Of a stretch of DNA of 13,382 bases, positions 6,312 through 13,069 are shown piece after piece. Source of the stretch: Gammaproteobacteria bacterium RIFCSPLOWO2_02_FULL_56_15 (GTDB taxonomy: Bacteria > Pseudomonadota > Gammaproteobacteria > Eutrophobiales > Eutrophobiaceae); contig MGYR01000103.1 in NCBI GenBank assembly GCA_001801825.1, positions 2,823-16,204 of the forward strand. The letters run 5' to 3'. The notes under the pieces were generated by a model. That model made no database searches. It worked only from the letters and a program-made list of their open reading frames with translations, and was not told the DNA's origin. Every line of letters starts with the position of its first letter. Position 1 is the stretch's first letter. The position numbers and the translations under genes are program-made.

Positions 6312-7082
6312 TCAGTTCCCGTTCTGTACCCCCACTTCGAGTCCGATACGATCCCGCACTTCCTCCCACAGCTTCTCGAAGGCCATGACGGCCATACTCT
6401 GGATCCCGTAACTGCCCAAGGGTGCGCGACGCACTCCCATCCATTCGATCTGGCTGGCGCTGGGAATAATGGTCTGCAGGAAGCGATGCCCCTGCCCGGA
6501 GAGAGTATTGATGGTTTCACGGTGCAGCCGTTTACGGTGATCCAGCATGGAAAAAAAAGGCAGCAGGGCCGGGCTTTTGCTATCGGCCTGTGCCAGATAC
6601 TGCTTGAGCTGATGGAGTGTTCGGACCGAGAGCGTGGTCGGTATCACCGGCACCAGTAGTGCATCAACTGCGTAGAAGATATTCTCCGACGCCAGGGATA
6701 TACCAGGGGCGCAGTCCAGCAGCACCAGATCATATTCAGAATCAAAAGGCCTGATCAGCTTCCAGAACTGCTTCAATGGTTTGTTGTGTCCGCTAAGCCG
6801 CAGATCAAGATAGCGTAACGACGGATCCGCAGGCACCAGATCGAGTCCCGGATAATCCGTCGCCTTGATGGCGGCGCTCAATGGCCGTGTTCTGCCGAAG
6901 ATCCCTTTGAGTCCCCCCTTGATCCCCGGCTGTATGCGGAAATAGAAGCTCGCTGCGCCTTGCGGATCCAGATCCCAAAGCAAGGTGCGGTAACCATCCC
7001 TGGCAGCGAGATAAGCCAGATTGACAATACAGGTGGTTTTACCCACGCCGCCCTTGATGTTGTAGCTGGCCAGTATCTTCAC
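6312..7082 (-). CDS. ParA/MinD-family ATPase, orphan type, partner of the CHAD gene
   Basis: This 256-residue protein is a ParA-type ATPase. It has a deviant Walker A motif KGGVGKTT at residues 10-17 with the signature lysine, DLDPQG (37-42) as the A' motif, and a Walker B region LVLLDCAPG (119-127). There is no N-terminal DNA-binding domain, so it resembles the small cargo-positioning ParAs rather than plasmid type Ia proteins. The KILASYNIKGGVGKTT opening and LLVPVIPTTLSVRTLHQL are typical of the family. The start is GTG at 7080-7082, 23 bp after the CHAD stop. No parB or parS-like repeat lies nearby, which argues against chromosome or plasmid partitioning. Its link to the CHAD gene suggests it positions something the CHAD protein binds; this is inference. 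Confidence 0.9.
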   Translation of the reverse strand: MKILASYNIKGGVGKTTCIVNLAYLAARDGYRTLLWDLDPQGAASFYFRIQPGIKGGLKGIFGRTRPLSAAIKATDYPGLDLVPADPSLRYLDLRLSGHNKPLKQFWKLIRPFDSEYDLVLLDCAPGISLASENIFYAVDALLVPVIPTTLSVRTLHQLKQYLAQADSKSPALLPFFSMLDHRKRLHRETINTLSGQGHRFLQTIIPSASQIEWMGVRRAPLGSYGIQSMAVMAFEKLWEEVRDRIGLEVGVQNGN

Positions 7083-7105
7083 AGGGCTTATTCCCGCACC
7101 ATCAC

Positions 7106-8671
7106 TCAGCCACGCGATAGTTGTCTGTAGCGCTGTCGGACATCCGCTGCGCTGAATTGCCTGAATTCCTTACCGAACCGTCGACGGGCCTTCCTATTCC
7201 CCTCATCCAGGTAGGCGATGAGCAGATCCAGGGCTGTGGCAGTAGCTTCAGATACACCGGTTTGCGAAAGCAGCACCAGCCGGATTTCTTCGAGTCTACG
7301 CTTCTGTACCTGGTGATCCTGAAGTTGTCCCAGTTTCTCCTGCAAGGACTTTTGTCCCCTGATCAGAGGGCGCAATTTTTGCGGTGGCAGCAGATAGTGG
7401 AAACTGTCGGTAAGGTAGCGCAGTTTTTTTACCGTCTTGCGTAATCTGTGCAAGCCGGCAGTATCCCTGTCCACATCGATACGCTGACCCTGCCTGCGGG
7501 CCTTGCGAAAGGTCCGCCAGATACGATGCCTGGCGAATTCGGTGATGGTCTGCCGCGCATGCGGCAACGTGGTGCTTGCCGAGCCAGACTGCATCAGGAG
7601 CAGATTCCAGTCTCGACAGAGATTACGGTAACGGACGGAATCCAGGACGCGACGCATTCTGCCGTATTCCAGATTACGCCGGCTCATGAGGTATGCCTGT
7701 ATAGGTGCCAGGCCATCATGCAGCGCCGAGGGCAGGATGGCTCGGTAATGTTCCACTGCCTGCAGGTGTACATCCATATCCCTGGCAACCCCGCTGGATT
7801 GACCCAGCCAGGCGAAATCTCTTTTAAAACGGGACAGCCGCCGGGAGGGGATGACGCCCTTAGATTGCCCCAGAAAGGCCCGGGTCCTCCTCACGGCGAC
7901 CCGGAATTCATGGAGAAACTCGGAATCGATATCCTGCCGGATCCCTGCCTCTTGCAATTGCATTCTTTCGAGATGCAACCGTTGGATCTTCCTGATTGCG
8001 GTATCGGTACGCTCATCGGGAGGGGTTATCACCGGCACCAGTCTATTGTTATCGGGAGTGATCCCACAGGCGGCCAGATAGTCAAGCAAGGGATCCCTGG
8101 TGACAGGATTCAGGAACCCGGCGGAGAGCAATCTCGTCCGTACCGCATCCGCAATTTCCTCATACCCTTTCATCGGCATCAGTCTGACGCGCCAGTCAGA
8201 CCTGCAGGGAATAGCTGCGTTTCCAGGTTGTCGTTCGCAGATCTGGCTCTCATCCTTTTCAAACTGAAGTGTCAGCAGGTTCTTGCCCTCATCATCCAGT
8301 AATTGCAGGTGTCTGCGTCGGCAGCGAAGGCTGACCAGCGGTAACAGCGCTCGCACACCGATCACCTCTGCGAGCCTGTTCCTGACCGCCGGATTGCCGA
8401 TATCCGCAGCGAAGCGTGGCCGGTCCAGCAGCAGGCATCCGTCCTGCGGGCTGGTTTCACCATAGGCTCGCCATTCCAGGCGCCAGCCTTTATTGTTGTG
8501 AACTGTTTCGAGCAAGGTCCCGGCGTTGAACAGCCGCCAGTCGAAGGTATCCATGTAGGTGCATTCTTCAAGGATCTCGGACTGGCCGCGAAGCCTCCAG
8601 TCTTCGCGTAATCCTGCCGCCAGCCGCCGGTATGATATCCTCCCGGAAAGAATGAAAATATTAGGATTCAC
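7106..8671 (-). CDS. CHAD-domain protein with degenerate CYTH-like N-terminal region
   Basis: This 521-residue protein has two parts. Residues about 1-200 resemble a CYTH (triphosphate tunnel) domain: TYMDTFDWRLFNAGTLLE matches the family's DT-x-x-x-L-x-x-x-G-x-x-L strand pair. The catalytic ExExK at the N-terminus is missing, however, so hydrolase activity is unlikely. Residues about 225-515 form a CHAD domain. It shows the conserved-histidine helices HEFRVAVRRTRA (254-265), ARDMDVHL (296-303), LHRLRKTVKKLRYL (407-420) and LGQLQDHQ (447-454), and it is very rich in Arg and Lys, as expected for binding polyphosphate. The start is GTG at 8669-8671, preceded at some distance by AAGGA. It is the first gene of a two-gene unit with parA and diverges from the MFS transporter gene. 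CHAD and the defunct CYTH similarity are seen; polyphosphate binding is known for other CHAD proteins. Confidence 0.85.
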   Translation of the reverse strand: MNPNIFILSGRISYRRLAAGLREDWRLRGQSEILEECTYMDTFDWRLFNAGTLLETVHNNKGWRLEWRAYGETSPQDGCLLLDRPRFAADIGNPAVRNRLAEVIGVRALLPLVSLRCRRRHLQLLDDEGKNLLTLQFEKDESQICERQPGNAAIPCRSDWRVRLMPMKGYEEIADAVRTRLLSAGFLNPVTRDPLLDYLAACGITPDNNRLVPVITPPDERTDTAIRKIQRLHLERMQLQEAGIRQDIDSEFLHEFRVAVRRTRAFLGQSKGVIPSRRLSRFKRDFAWLGQSSGVARDMDVHLQAVEHYRAILPSALHDGLAPIQAYLMSRRNLEYGRMRRVLDSVRYRNLCRDWNLLLMQSGSASTTLPHARQTITEFARHRIWRTFRKARRQGQRIDVDRDTAGLHRLRKTVKKLRYLTDSFHYLLPPQKLRPLIRGQKSLQEKLGQLQDHQVQKRRLEEIRLVLLSQTGVSEATATALDLLIAYLDEGNRKARRRFGKEFRQFSAADVRQRYRQLSRG

Positions 8672-8744
8672 CTGATCTGATAATCCTTATTATGTAGTTC
8701 AATGTGGAAATCCAGAGATATTTGTTACCATGGCCCTGAACTCA

Positions 8745-8752
8745 GGGGGGAG
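8745..8752 (+). promoter_or_regulatory. G-rich ribosome binding site selecting the MFS start at 8754
   Basis: GGGGGGAG lies immediately before ATG 8754, with the GGGGG part four to five bases away. The earlier in-frame ATG at 8730 has no purine-rich site in front of it, and the extra residues it would add (ALNSGGR) are themselves encoded by this site. Confidence 0.5.
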
Positions 8753-8753
8753 A

Positions 8754-10100
8754 ATGAATAATAACACAACCGCCTATCCCAACCCGGCCTATGCCTGGTA
8801 CGTAGTCACCGTCCTGTTTATCGCGTATACGGTTTCCTATATTGATCGGCAGATCATGTCCCTGCTGATAGAACCTATCAAACAGGACCTGCAAATCTCC
8901 GATACCCAGGTCAGCCTGCTGCAGGGCTTTGCCTTCACCATCTTCTATACTATCGCCGGCATCCCTCTCGGGCGCCTGGCGGATCAGAAAAACCGCCGGG
9001 CGATCATCTCCGCCGGGATCCTGGTCTGGTGTTTCATGACCGCCGCATGCGGGCTCGCAAAAAACTTCAGCACCCTGTTCCTGGCGCGCATCGGTGTCGG
9101 TGTCGGCGAGGCCTGCCTCTCGCCCGCGGCCTATTCCATCATCGCGGATTACTTTCCCAAGGAAAAACGCGGCATGCCTATCAGTCTCTATTCCATGGGC
9201 ATATTTTTCGGCGCCGGTCTGTCCTTCATCATCAGTGGTTATGTCATCCAGGAGGTCTCCCAGGCACGGGAGATCATTCTGCCGTTGATCGGCATCGTCA
9301 GGCCCTGGCAACTGAGTTTTTTCATTGTCGGCCTGCCTGGCCTGCTGGTAGTGGCGCTGATGTATACGGTCCGCGAACCCAAGCGCCGTGACCTGCTATC
9401 CACTGGAATGGCTAATAACAGCACACAACAACATCTAAGTATCTCTGAGACCTTCGGTTTCCTGCTCGCCCATTACCAGGCTTATGGGGCGGTGTTTCTA
9501 GGGTTCGCCTTCAAAGCAACCCTCTCCTATGGGTATTTTGCCTGGATCCCCAGCATGTTTGTGCGTACCTATGGCTGGGAAGTGAGTCGTATCGGATATT
9601 TTTTCGGGCTGATCGTCGGCATCCTGGGAACCTCGGGGATCCTCCTTGGCGGCATATTGGCGGACCGGGGCATCCGCCGCGGCATCCACGACGCCCACAT
9701 GCGGGTTTCCATCTACGGCGCCGCCTGCATCCTGGTTTTCGGCATCACCTCCATGTGCATGCCCACCCCGGAGCTGGCCCTGCTGTTCCTCTGTCCTACA
9801 GCGCTCTGTCTGGGGATACCGGTGGGGCTGGCGGCCGCTGCGGTGAATTACATCACCCCGAACCAGTTACGGGGCCAGGCCATCGCCGTCTATATCTTCT
9901 TCGCCGCGTTGATCGGGATGACCTGCGGACCGACGGTCATCGCCCTCTTCACCGATTACGTCTACCGTGATCCCCTGGCGCTGCGCTGGTCCATCATCTC
10001 CTTCACCGTACTCTTCGCGGTGCTTGCAATTATCGTTTTCGGGCTTGGCCTGAAACCCTATCGTGAAAGCGCAACCATCCTCATTGCCAACGGGAGATAA
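8754..10100 (+). CDS. Major facilitator superfamily transporter, Spinster-like/organic-acid type
   Basis: This predicted inner-membrane carrier has about 12 helices and 448 residues. Numbered from the upstream ATG at 8730, the cytoplasmic loop 2-3 motif is GRLADQKNRR (81-90), the classic MFS motif A. RIGVGVGEA (120-128) corresponds to the helix 4 motif, and a charged central loop spans about 214-245. SYIDRQIMSLLIEPIK in helix 1 and the PAAYSIIADYFPKEKRG segment are typical of the Spinster-like and hexuronate/aromatic-acid-like MFS proteins in proteobacterial catabolic clusters. Context suggests uptake of an aromatic acid that the next three enzymes degrade, but the substrate cannot be read from sequence. 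The next gene starts 79 bp downstream, so the two may or may not share a transcript. The start was chosen for the GGGGGGAG site just before it. Confidence 0.9.
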   Translation: MNNNTTAYPNPAYAWYVVTVLFIAYTVSYIDRQIMSLLIEPIKQDLQISDTQVSLLQGFAFTIFYTIAGIPLGRLADQKNRRAIISAGILVWCFMTAACGLAKNFSTLFLARIGVGVGEACLSPAAYSIIADYFPKEKRGMPISLYSMGIFFGAGLSFIISGYVIQEVSQAREIILPLIGIVRPWQLSFFIVGLPGLLVVALMYTVREPKRRDLLSTGMANNSTQQHLSISETFGFLLAHYQAYGAVFLGFAFKATLSYGYFAWIPSMFVRTYGWEVSRIGYFFGLIVGILGTSGILLGGILADRGIRRGIHDAHMRVSIYGAACILVFGITSMCMPTPELALLFLCPTALCLGIPVGLAAAAVNYITPNQLRGQAIAVYIFFAALIGMTCGPTVIALFTDYVYRDPLALRWSIISFTVLFAVLAIIVFGLGLKPYRESATILIANGR

Positions 10101-10118
10101 CGAAACCGACCGCAGGAT

Positions 10119-10147
10119 TTGTTGTGGCGGGAGGGATAACTCTTATT
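10119..10147 (+). promoter_or_regulatory. Weak candidate promoter before the catabolic enzyme genes
   Basis: TTGTTG (10119-10124) is followed after 17 bases by CTTATT (10142-10147) in the 79-bp gap between the transporter and the hydratase gene. The -35 match is fair and the -10 match poor. If used, it would let the three enzyme genes be transcribed separately from the transporter. Confidence 0.22.
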
Positions 10148-10179
10148 TAGAATGCGTTTAAACCTTCAGGAGAGCGATC

Positions 10180-11181
10180 ATGATCATCGACTGCCATGCA
10201 CATGTCAGCGCCCCCACCGAACTCTGGGCTTACAAAGCCAACCTGCTGGCGGCCCGTGGTTCCCATGGCCGGGGCGGAGTGCAGGTCTCGGACGATGAGA
10301 TCCGTGCAGCCGCCAATGAAAAGGGGCCCTGGCCCTACGGTCACCTCGATTACCTGAAGCACATACACACCGACCTGCAGTTGATCTCCCCCCGACCCTT
10401 TCAGATGATGAACTCGGAGACACCCACACGGATCGTGGAATGGTTTACCGAGGAAACCAATAACATCATCTATCGCCAGACCCAGATCTTTCCCGATACC
10501 TTTATCGGCGTGGGTGGCTTACCGCAGCCGGCCGGTCTCCCGGTGGAGACCTCGATCCCGGAACTGGAGCGCTGTATCAATGAACTCGGATTCAAGGGTG
10601 TCCTGATCAATCCAGACCCTTATGAGAACCGCGGGACCAAGGCGCCACCCATGGGGGATCGCTACTGGTATCCACTGTATGAAAAACTCTGTGAACTGGA
10701 TGTGGTCGGACATATCCACAGCACCGGTTCACTGTGTCCCCGAGAGAGCTATTCCCTCCACTTCATCGTCGAGGAGACCATCGCCGTCATCGGGTTGCTG
10801 AATTCAAATGTATTCCGCGATTTTCCGGATCTGAAGATCCTGGTCAGTCACGGGGGTGGAGCCGTACCCTACCAGGCGGGAAGATTCGAGGCCCAGAGCC
10901 TGCGGGTGAAGGGTGGTCCACGCTTCACCGATACCATGCGCAAGCTCTACTACGATACGGTGCTCTACACCAGGGAAGCCCTGGAGCTGTTGATCAAGAC
11001 GGTGGGAGTGGATCATTGCCTTTTCGGGGCGGAGTGCCCGGGTGTGGGCTCGGTGATCGATCCGGACACCGGCAGGACGATGGATGATGTTGCCCCGAAT
11101 ATCCACTCACTCGAATGGCTTACGGCTGAGGAAAAGAGCAGGATATTCTCAGAGAATACCCGCAAGCTGTTCAAATTGTAG
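10180..11181 (+). CDS. LigJ-like amidohydrolase-superfamily 4-oxalomesaconate hydratase
   Basis: This 333-residue enzyme of the amidohydrolase (cog3618-like) fold most resembles 4-oxalomesaconate hydratase LigJ of the 4,5-cleavage pathway, which adds water to 4-oxalomesaconate to give 4-carboxy-4-hydroxy-2-oxoadipate. Likely zinc ligands are His6 and His8 (DCHAH), His178 (GHIH) and Glu285 (FGAE), positions almost identical to LigJ numbering. HGGGAVPYQAGRF at 224-236 and ELERCINELGFKG at 128-140 are also LigJ-like, as are INPDP and the end FSENTRKLF. AGGAG seven to eight bases before the ATG fixes the start. The dioxygenase gene follows after 30 bp, so the order is hydratase, dioxygenase, aldolase. 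Other members of this superfamily are decarboxylases, so a related oxo-acid substrate remains possible. Confidence 0.85.
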   Translation: MIIDCHAHVSAPTELWAYKANLLAARGSHGRGGVQVSDDEIRAAANEKGPWPYGHLDYLKHIHTDLQLISPRPFQMMNSETPTRIVEWFTEETNNIIYRQTQIFPDTFIGVGGLPQPAGLPVETSIPELERCINELGFKGVLINPDPYENRGTKAPPMGDRYWYPLYEKLCELDVVGHIHSTGSLCPRESYSLHFIVEETIAVIGLLNSNVFRDFPDLKILVSHGGGAVPYQAGRFEAQSLRVKGGPRFTDTMRKLYYDTVLYTREALELLIKTVGVDHCLFGAECPGVGSVIDPDTGRTMDDVAPNIHSLEWLTAEEKSRIFSENTRKLFKL

Positions 11182-11211
11182 TGTTGATTTCTTGACAGGC
11201 GGAGAACCAAA

Positions 11212-12225
11212 ATGGCTGAAATAGTACTCGGTATGTGGACCTCTCATGGGCCTACTCTCTCAACCACACCGGAACAGTGGACCCTGCGACTGCCGGCGGA
11301 TCGGGAGAAGACCGATCACCCCTTCCGCGGCTCCACGTACAGTTTCGATGAATTGGTTGAACTGAGGAAAGGGGAAAACCTGGCGACGCAGGTCAGCCTG
11401 TCCGAGCGCCAGAGCCGACACGCCCGCTGCCAGGCGGCGATCGCCAGGATGGCGCAGAAATGGGCGGAACTCAGGCCGGATGTTGCGGTTATCCTCGGTA
11501 ATGATCAACGCGAACTGTTCCTGGACGACCTGATTCCCTCCATTGATGTATTCTGGGGGGAAACCATCTGGGACCAGCCGGCCACCCCGGAGCAGGCGCG
11601 CCGCTATCCGCCGGGCATCCATGAAGCGGAATGGGGACACAGTCCGCCCGAGTACCGGGAATATCCCGGCGCTCCGGAACTGGGTCGCCGGATCATTGAA
11701 ACCGCCGTGACCAATGGATTCGACGTAGCCCAGTCACGCATGTTGCCGGTACACCCGGGTCACTGGTATAGCGGGATCGGACATGCCTTCGGTTTCATCT
11801 ACCGCATGATCATGCAGGACCAGGTCGTGCCCAACGTCCCGATCATCCAGAATACCTTCTTTCCGCCCAATCAACCGCCTGCCAGGCGCTGCTTCGAATT
11901 CGGTAAGACTGTCGCAGAGGCGATACGGGAATGGGATACCGACAAGCGCGTAGCGATTTTCGGATCCGGGGGTATGAGCCACTTCGTCATCGACGAGGAA
12001 CTGGATTGGGCCTTTTTCAAGGCGCTCAATCATCGGGACGAGAAGGCACTCACCAGCATGGCCGAGGCAGATCTGCAATCGGGCACCTCTGAATTGAAGA
12101 ACTGGATTACGGCCGCCGGAGCGCTGTTTGAAACCGGGCTGGAAGGCGGAATGGTGGACTATGTTCCCTGCTACCGTTCCGAGGCTGGCACCGGTACCGC
12201 CAACGGCTGGGTGTACTGGGAGTAA
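11212..12225 (+). CDS. LigB-type class III extradiol ring-cleavage dioxygenase with an altered iron site
   Basis: This 337-residue protein has the fold signatures of the catalytic LigB subunit, which opens protocatechuate- or gallate-type rings with O2. TSHGPTL carries His12, the first iron ligand in LigB. FGSGGMSH ends in His257, matching the catalytic His195, and SGTSELKNW carries Glu294, matching ligand Glu242. The segment that should contain the second ligand (NDH in LigB) reads NDQREL here, with Gln at 99. There is no LigA-like small subunit in the gene or beside it. GGAG seven bases before the ATG supports the start. The gene sits 30 bp after the hydratase and 8 bp before the aldolase, which places it in a ring-cleavage operon. 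The substrate is not readable; a gallate-like triol would fit the neighbours. Alternatively it is a related subfamily with a different metal site. Confidence 0.82.
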   Translation: MAEIVLGMWTSHGPTLSTTPEQWTLRLPADREKTDHPFRGSTYSFDELVELRKGENLATQVSLSERQSRHARCQAAIARMAQKWAELRPDVAVILGNDQRELFLDDLIPSIDVFWGETIWDQPATPEQARRYPPGIHEAEWGHSPPEYREYPGAPELGRRIIETAVTNGFDVAQSRMLPVHPGHWYSGIGHAFGFIYRMIMQDQVVPNVPIIQNTFFPPNQPPARRCFEFGKTVAEAIREWDTDKRVAIFGSGGMSHFVIDEELDWAFFKALNHRDEKALTSMAEADLQSGTSELKNWITAAGALFETGLEGGMVDYVPCYRSEAGTGTANGWVYWE

Positions 12226-12233
12226 GCAGCCGC

Positions 12234-12938
12234 ATGGGCGTACCCGATACCCTGGTAGAACGCCTGCGCAGGCTTGATTCCTGCGCCGTCTCAGATGCCC
12301 TGGACAGCCTGGGACAACCAGGTTGTGTCAGCGGAATCATCCAGCTCACCGGGACCCGGAGGATTGCCGGACGTGCGGTGACCGTGAAGATTGGAACCAG
12401 TAAACCGGCAGGTGGGACCACCCGGCACCTCTCCACCGGCGCTATCGAGGCGGCGCATCGGGGTGATGTGATCGTCATAGAACAACGCACAGGCATCGAG
12501 GCAGCCGGTTGGGGCGGTGTCCTCTCCAATGCAGCCAAATACCGGGAGGTCTCCGGCGTGGTGGTGGATGGACCGGCCCGGGATATCAATGAAAGCCGGG
12601 CACTCGACTTCCCGGTATTTGCCCGATCGGCCACTGCCCTGACCGCCCGCGGGCGGACCTATGAGGAGGATTTCAACTGTCCGGTATGCATCGGCGCCCT
12701 GACCGTGCATCCCGGTGATCTCGTGATCGCCGATGCCAGCGCCGTGGTGTTCATTCCCGCAGCGAACGCCGAGCAGGTGATTACCATCGCGGAACGCATC
12801 ACCGCGCGAGAGGCCCTGATGACCCGGGACATCCACCAGGGCAAACCCGCGAGCCGGGTCATGGGGACCGACTACGAGACCATGCTGGACGCACCAACGG
12901 GGTCAGACCCGCACTTAGGGTCTGACCCAGTTCGCTAG
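12234..12938 (+). CDS. RraA-family aldolase, HMG/CHA-aldolase-like, with repeat-encoded tail
   Basis: This 234-residue protein is of the RraA/menG-like fold that includes 4-hydroxy-4-methyl-2-oxoglutarate / 4-carboxy-4-hydroxy-2-oxoadipate aldolase, which splits the hydratase product into pyruvate and oxaloacetate. SCAVSDALDSLG opens the domain. Arg116-Asp117 in VVVDGPARDINE are the pyruvate/metal site residues. Gly95 stands 21 positions before Arg116 and Glu120 follows Asp117 by three, the G-x20-R-D-x2-E/D arrangement of RraA-like aldolases rather than the D-x20-R-D of the Pseudomonas enzyme. The gene starts 8 bp after the dioxygenase stop, so translation is probably coupled. The last 13 residues (GSDPHLGSDPVR and the Thr before them) are encoded by an inverted repeat, and the ancestral protein probably ended soon after residue 219. 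Confidence 0.85.
   Translation: MGVPDTLVERLRRLDSCAVSDALDSLGQPGCVSGIIQLTGTRRIAGRAVTVKIGTSKPAGGTTRHLSTGAIEAAHRGDVIVIEQRTGIEAAGWGGVLSNAAKYREVSGVVVDGPARDINESRALDFPVFARSATALTARGRTYEEDFNCPVCIGALTVHPGDLVIADASAVVFIPAANAEQVITIAERITAREALMTRDIHQGKPASRVMGTDYETMLDAPTGSDPHLGSDPVR
12899..12928. repeat. Inverted repeat forming a perfect hairpin inside the aldolase gene's 3' end
   Basis: GGGTCAGACCC (12900-12910) and GGGTCTGACCC (12918-12928) are exact reverse complements with a 7-nt loop. The stem lies in the last coding codons. No T-run follows, so it is not a standard intrinsic terminator, but the stem could slow 3' exonucleases or act as a mobile-repeat landmark. Confidence 0.8.
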
Positions 12939-12956
12939 CGCTAACTTCGCACCAGC

Positions 12957-12988
12957 TTTTCTTGGCGTGCTTGGCGGCTTGGCGAGAG
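12957..12988 (-). repeat. Solitary right end of the GxxExxY element
   Basis: TTTT followed by CTTGGCGTGCTTGGCG and a further CTTGGCGAGAG-type unit reproduces the right inverted repeat at 2110-2141, with a single difference (G at 12977 where the other has T). No matching left end lies nearby and there is no gene remnant, so it is a solo end or the trace of a deletion. Confidence 0.8.
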
Positions 12989-13045
12989 TCCTCCCGCTAG
13001 CGGGGTCAGGCCCTAACTTCGCACCAGCGGGGTCAGACCCAAACA

Positions 13046-13063
13046 GCAAGTTTGACAACTTGC
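13046..13063. terminator. Weak hairpin between the convergent genes
   Basis: GCAAGTT (13046-13052) pairs perfectly with AACTTGC (13057-13063) across a TGAC loop, seven bases from the stop codon of the minus-strand gene. Without a T-run in either direction it is only a possible terminator or 3' end stabiliser for the convergent genes. Confidence 0.3.
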
Positions 13064-13069
13064 AACCCT

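Larger units (their letters stand above)
12939..13063. repeat. Cluster of short direct and inverted repeats in the convergent gap
   Basis: CTAACTTCGCACCAGC occurs twice (12941-12956 and 13013-13028). GGGGTCAGACCC recurs at 13029-13040, with a one-base variant GGGGTCAGGCCC at 13002-13013. CGCTAGCG (12933-12940) and CCCGCTAGCGGG (12993-13004) are palindromes. The repeats flank a solitary mobile-element end (12957-12988). The GGGTCAGACCC word resembles repeats often seen beside REP-associated transposase genes in gammaproteobacteria, but no such gene is in this window. The gap is 131 bp between two convergent stop codons. Confidence 0.75.

Noticed and set aside
5890..6520. Short overlapping frames across the lipoprotein and parA 3' region
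   Set aside because: They shadow the real genes or cross the AT-rich gap and lack start signals and motifs.
6312..7082. Chromosomal or plasmid ParAB partition locus
   Set aside because: There is no ParB-like gene and no parS-like repeats, and the neighbour is a CHAD protein.
7448..8302. 284-codon open frame on the plus strand
   Set aside because: It is antisense to the CHAD gene and has a Pro/Gly-rich, low-complexity look without any recognisable motif.
8730..8753. Upstream ATG as start of the MFS gene
   Set aside because: No ribosome site precedes it, and the added codons consist largely of the G-rich ribosome site used by the ATG at 8754.
12899..12928. Intrinsic terminator of the catabolic operon
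   Set aside because: The hairpin is strong but lies within the coding sequence and is not followed by a T-run.
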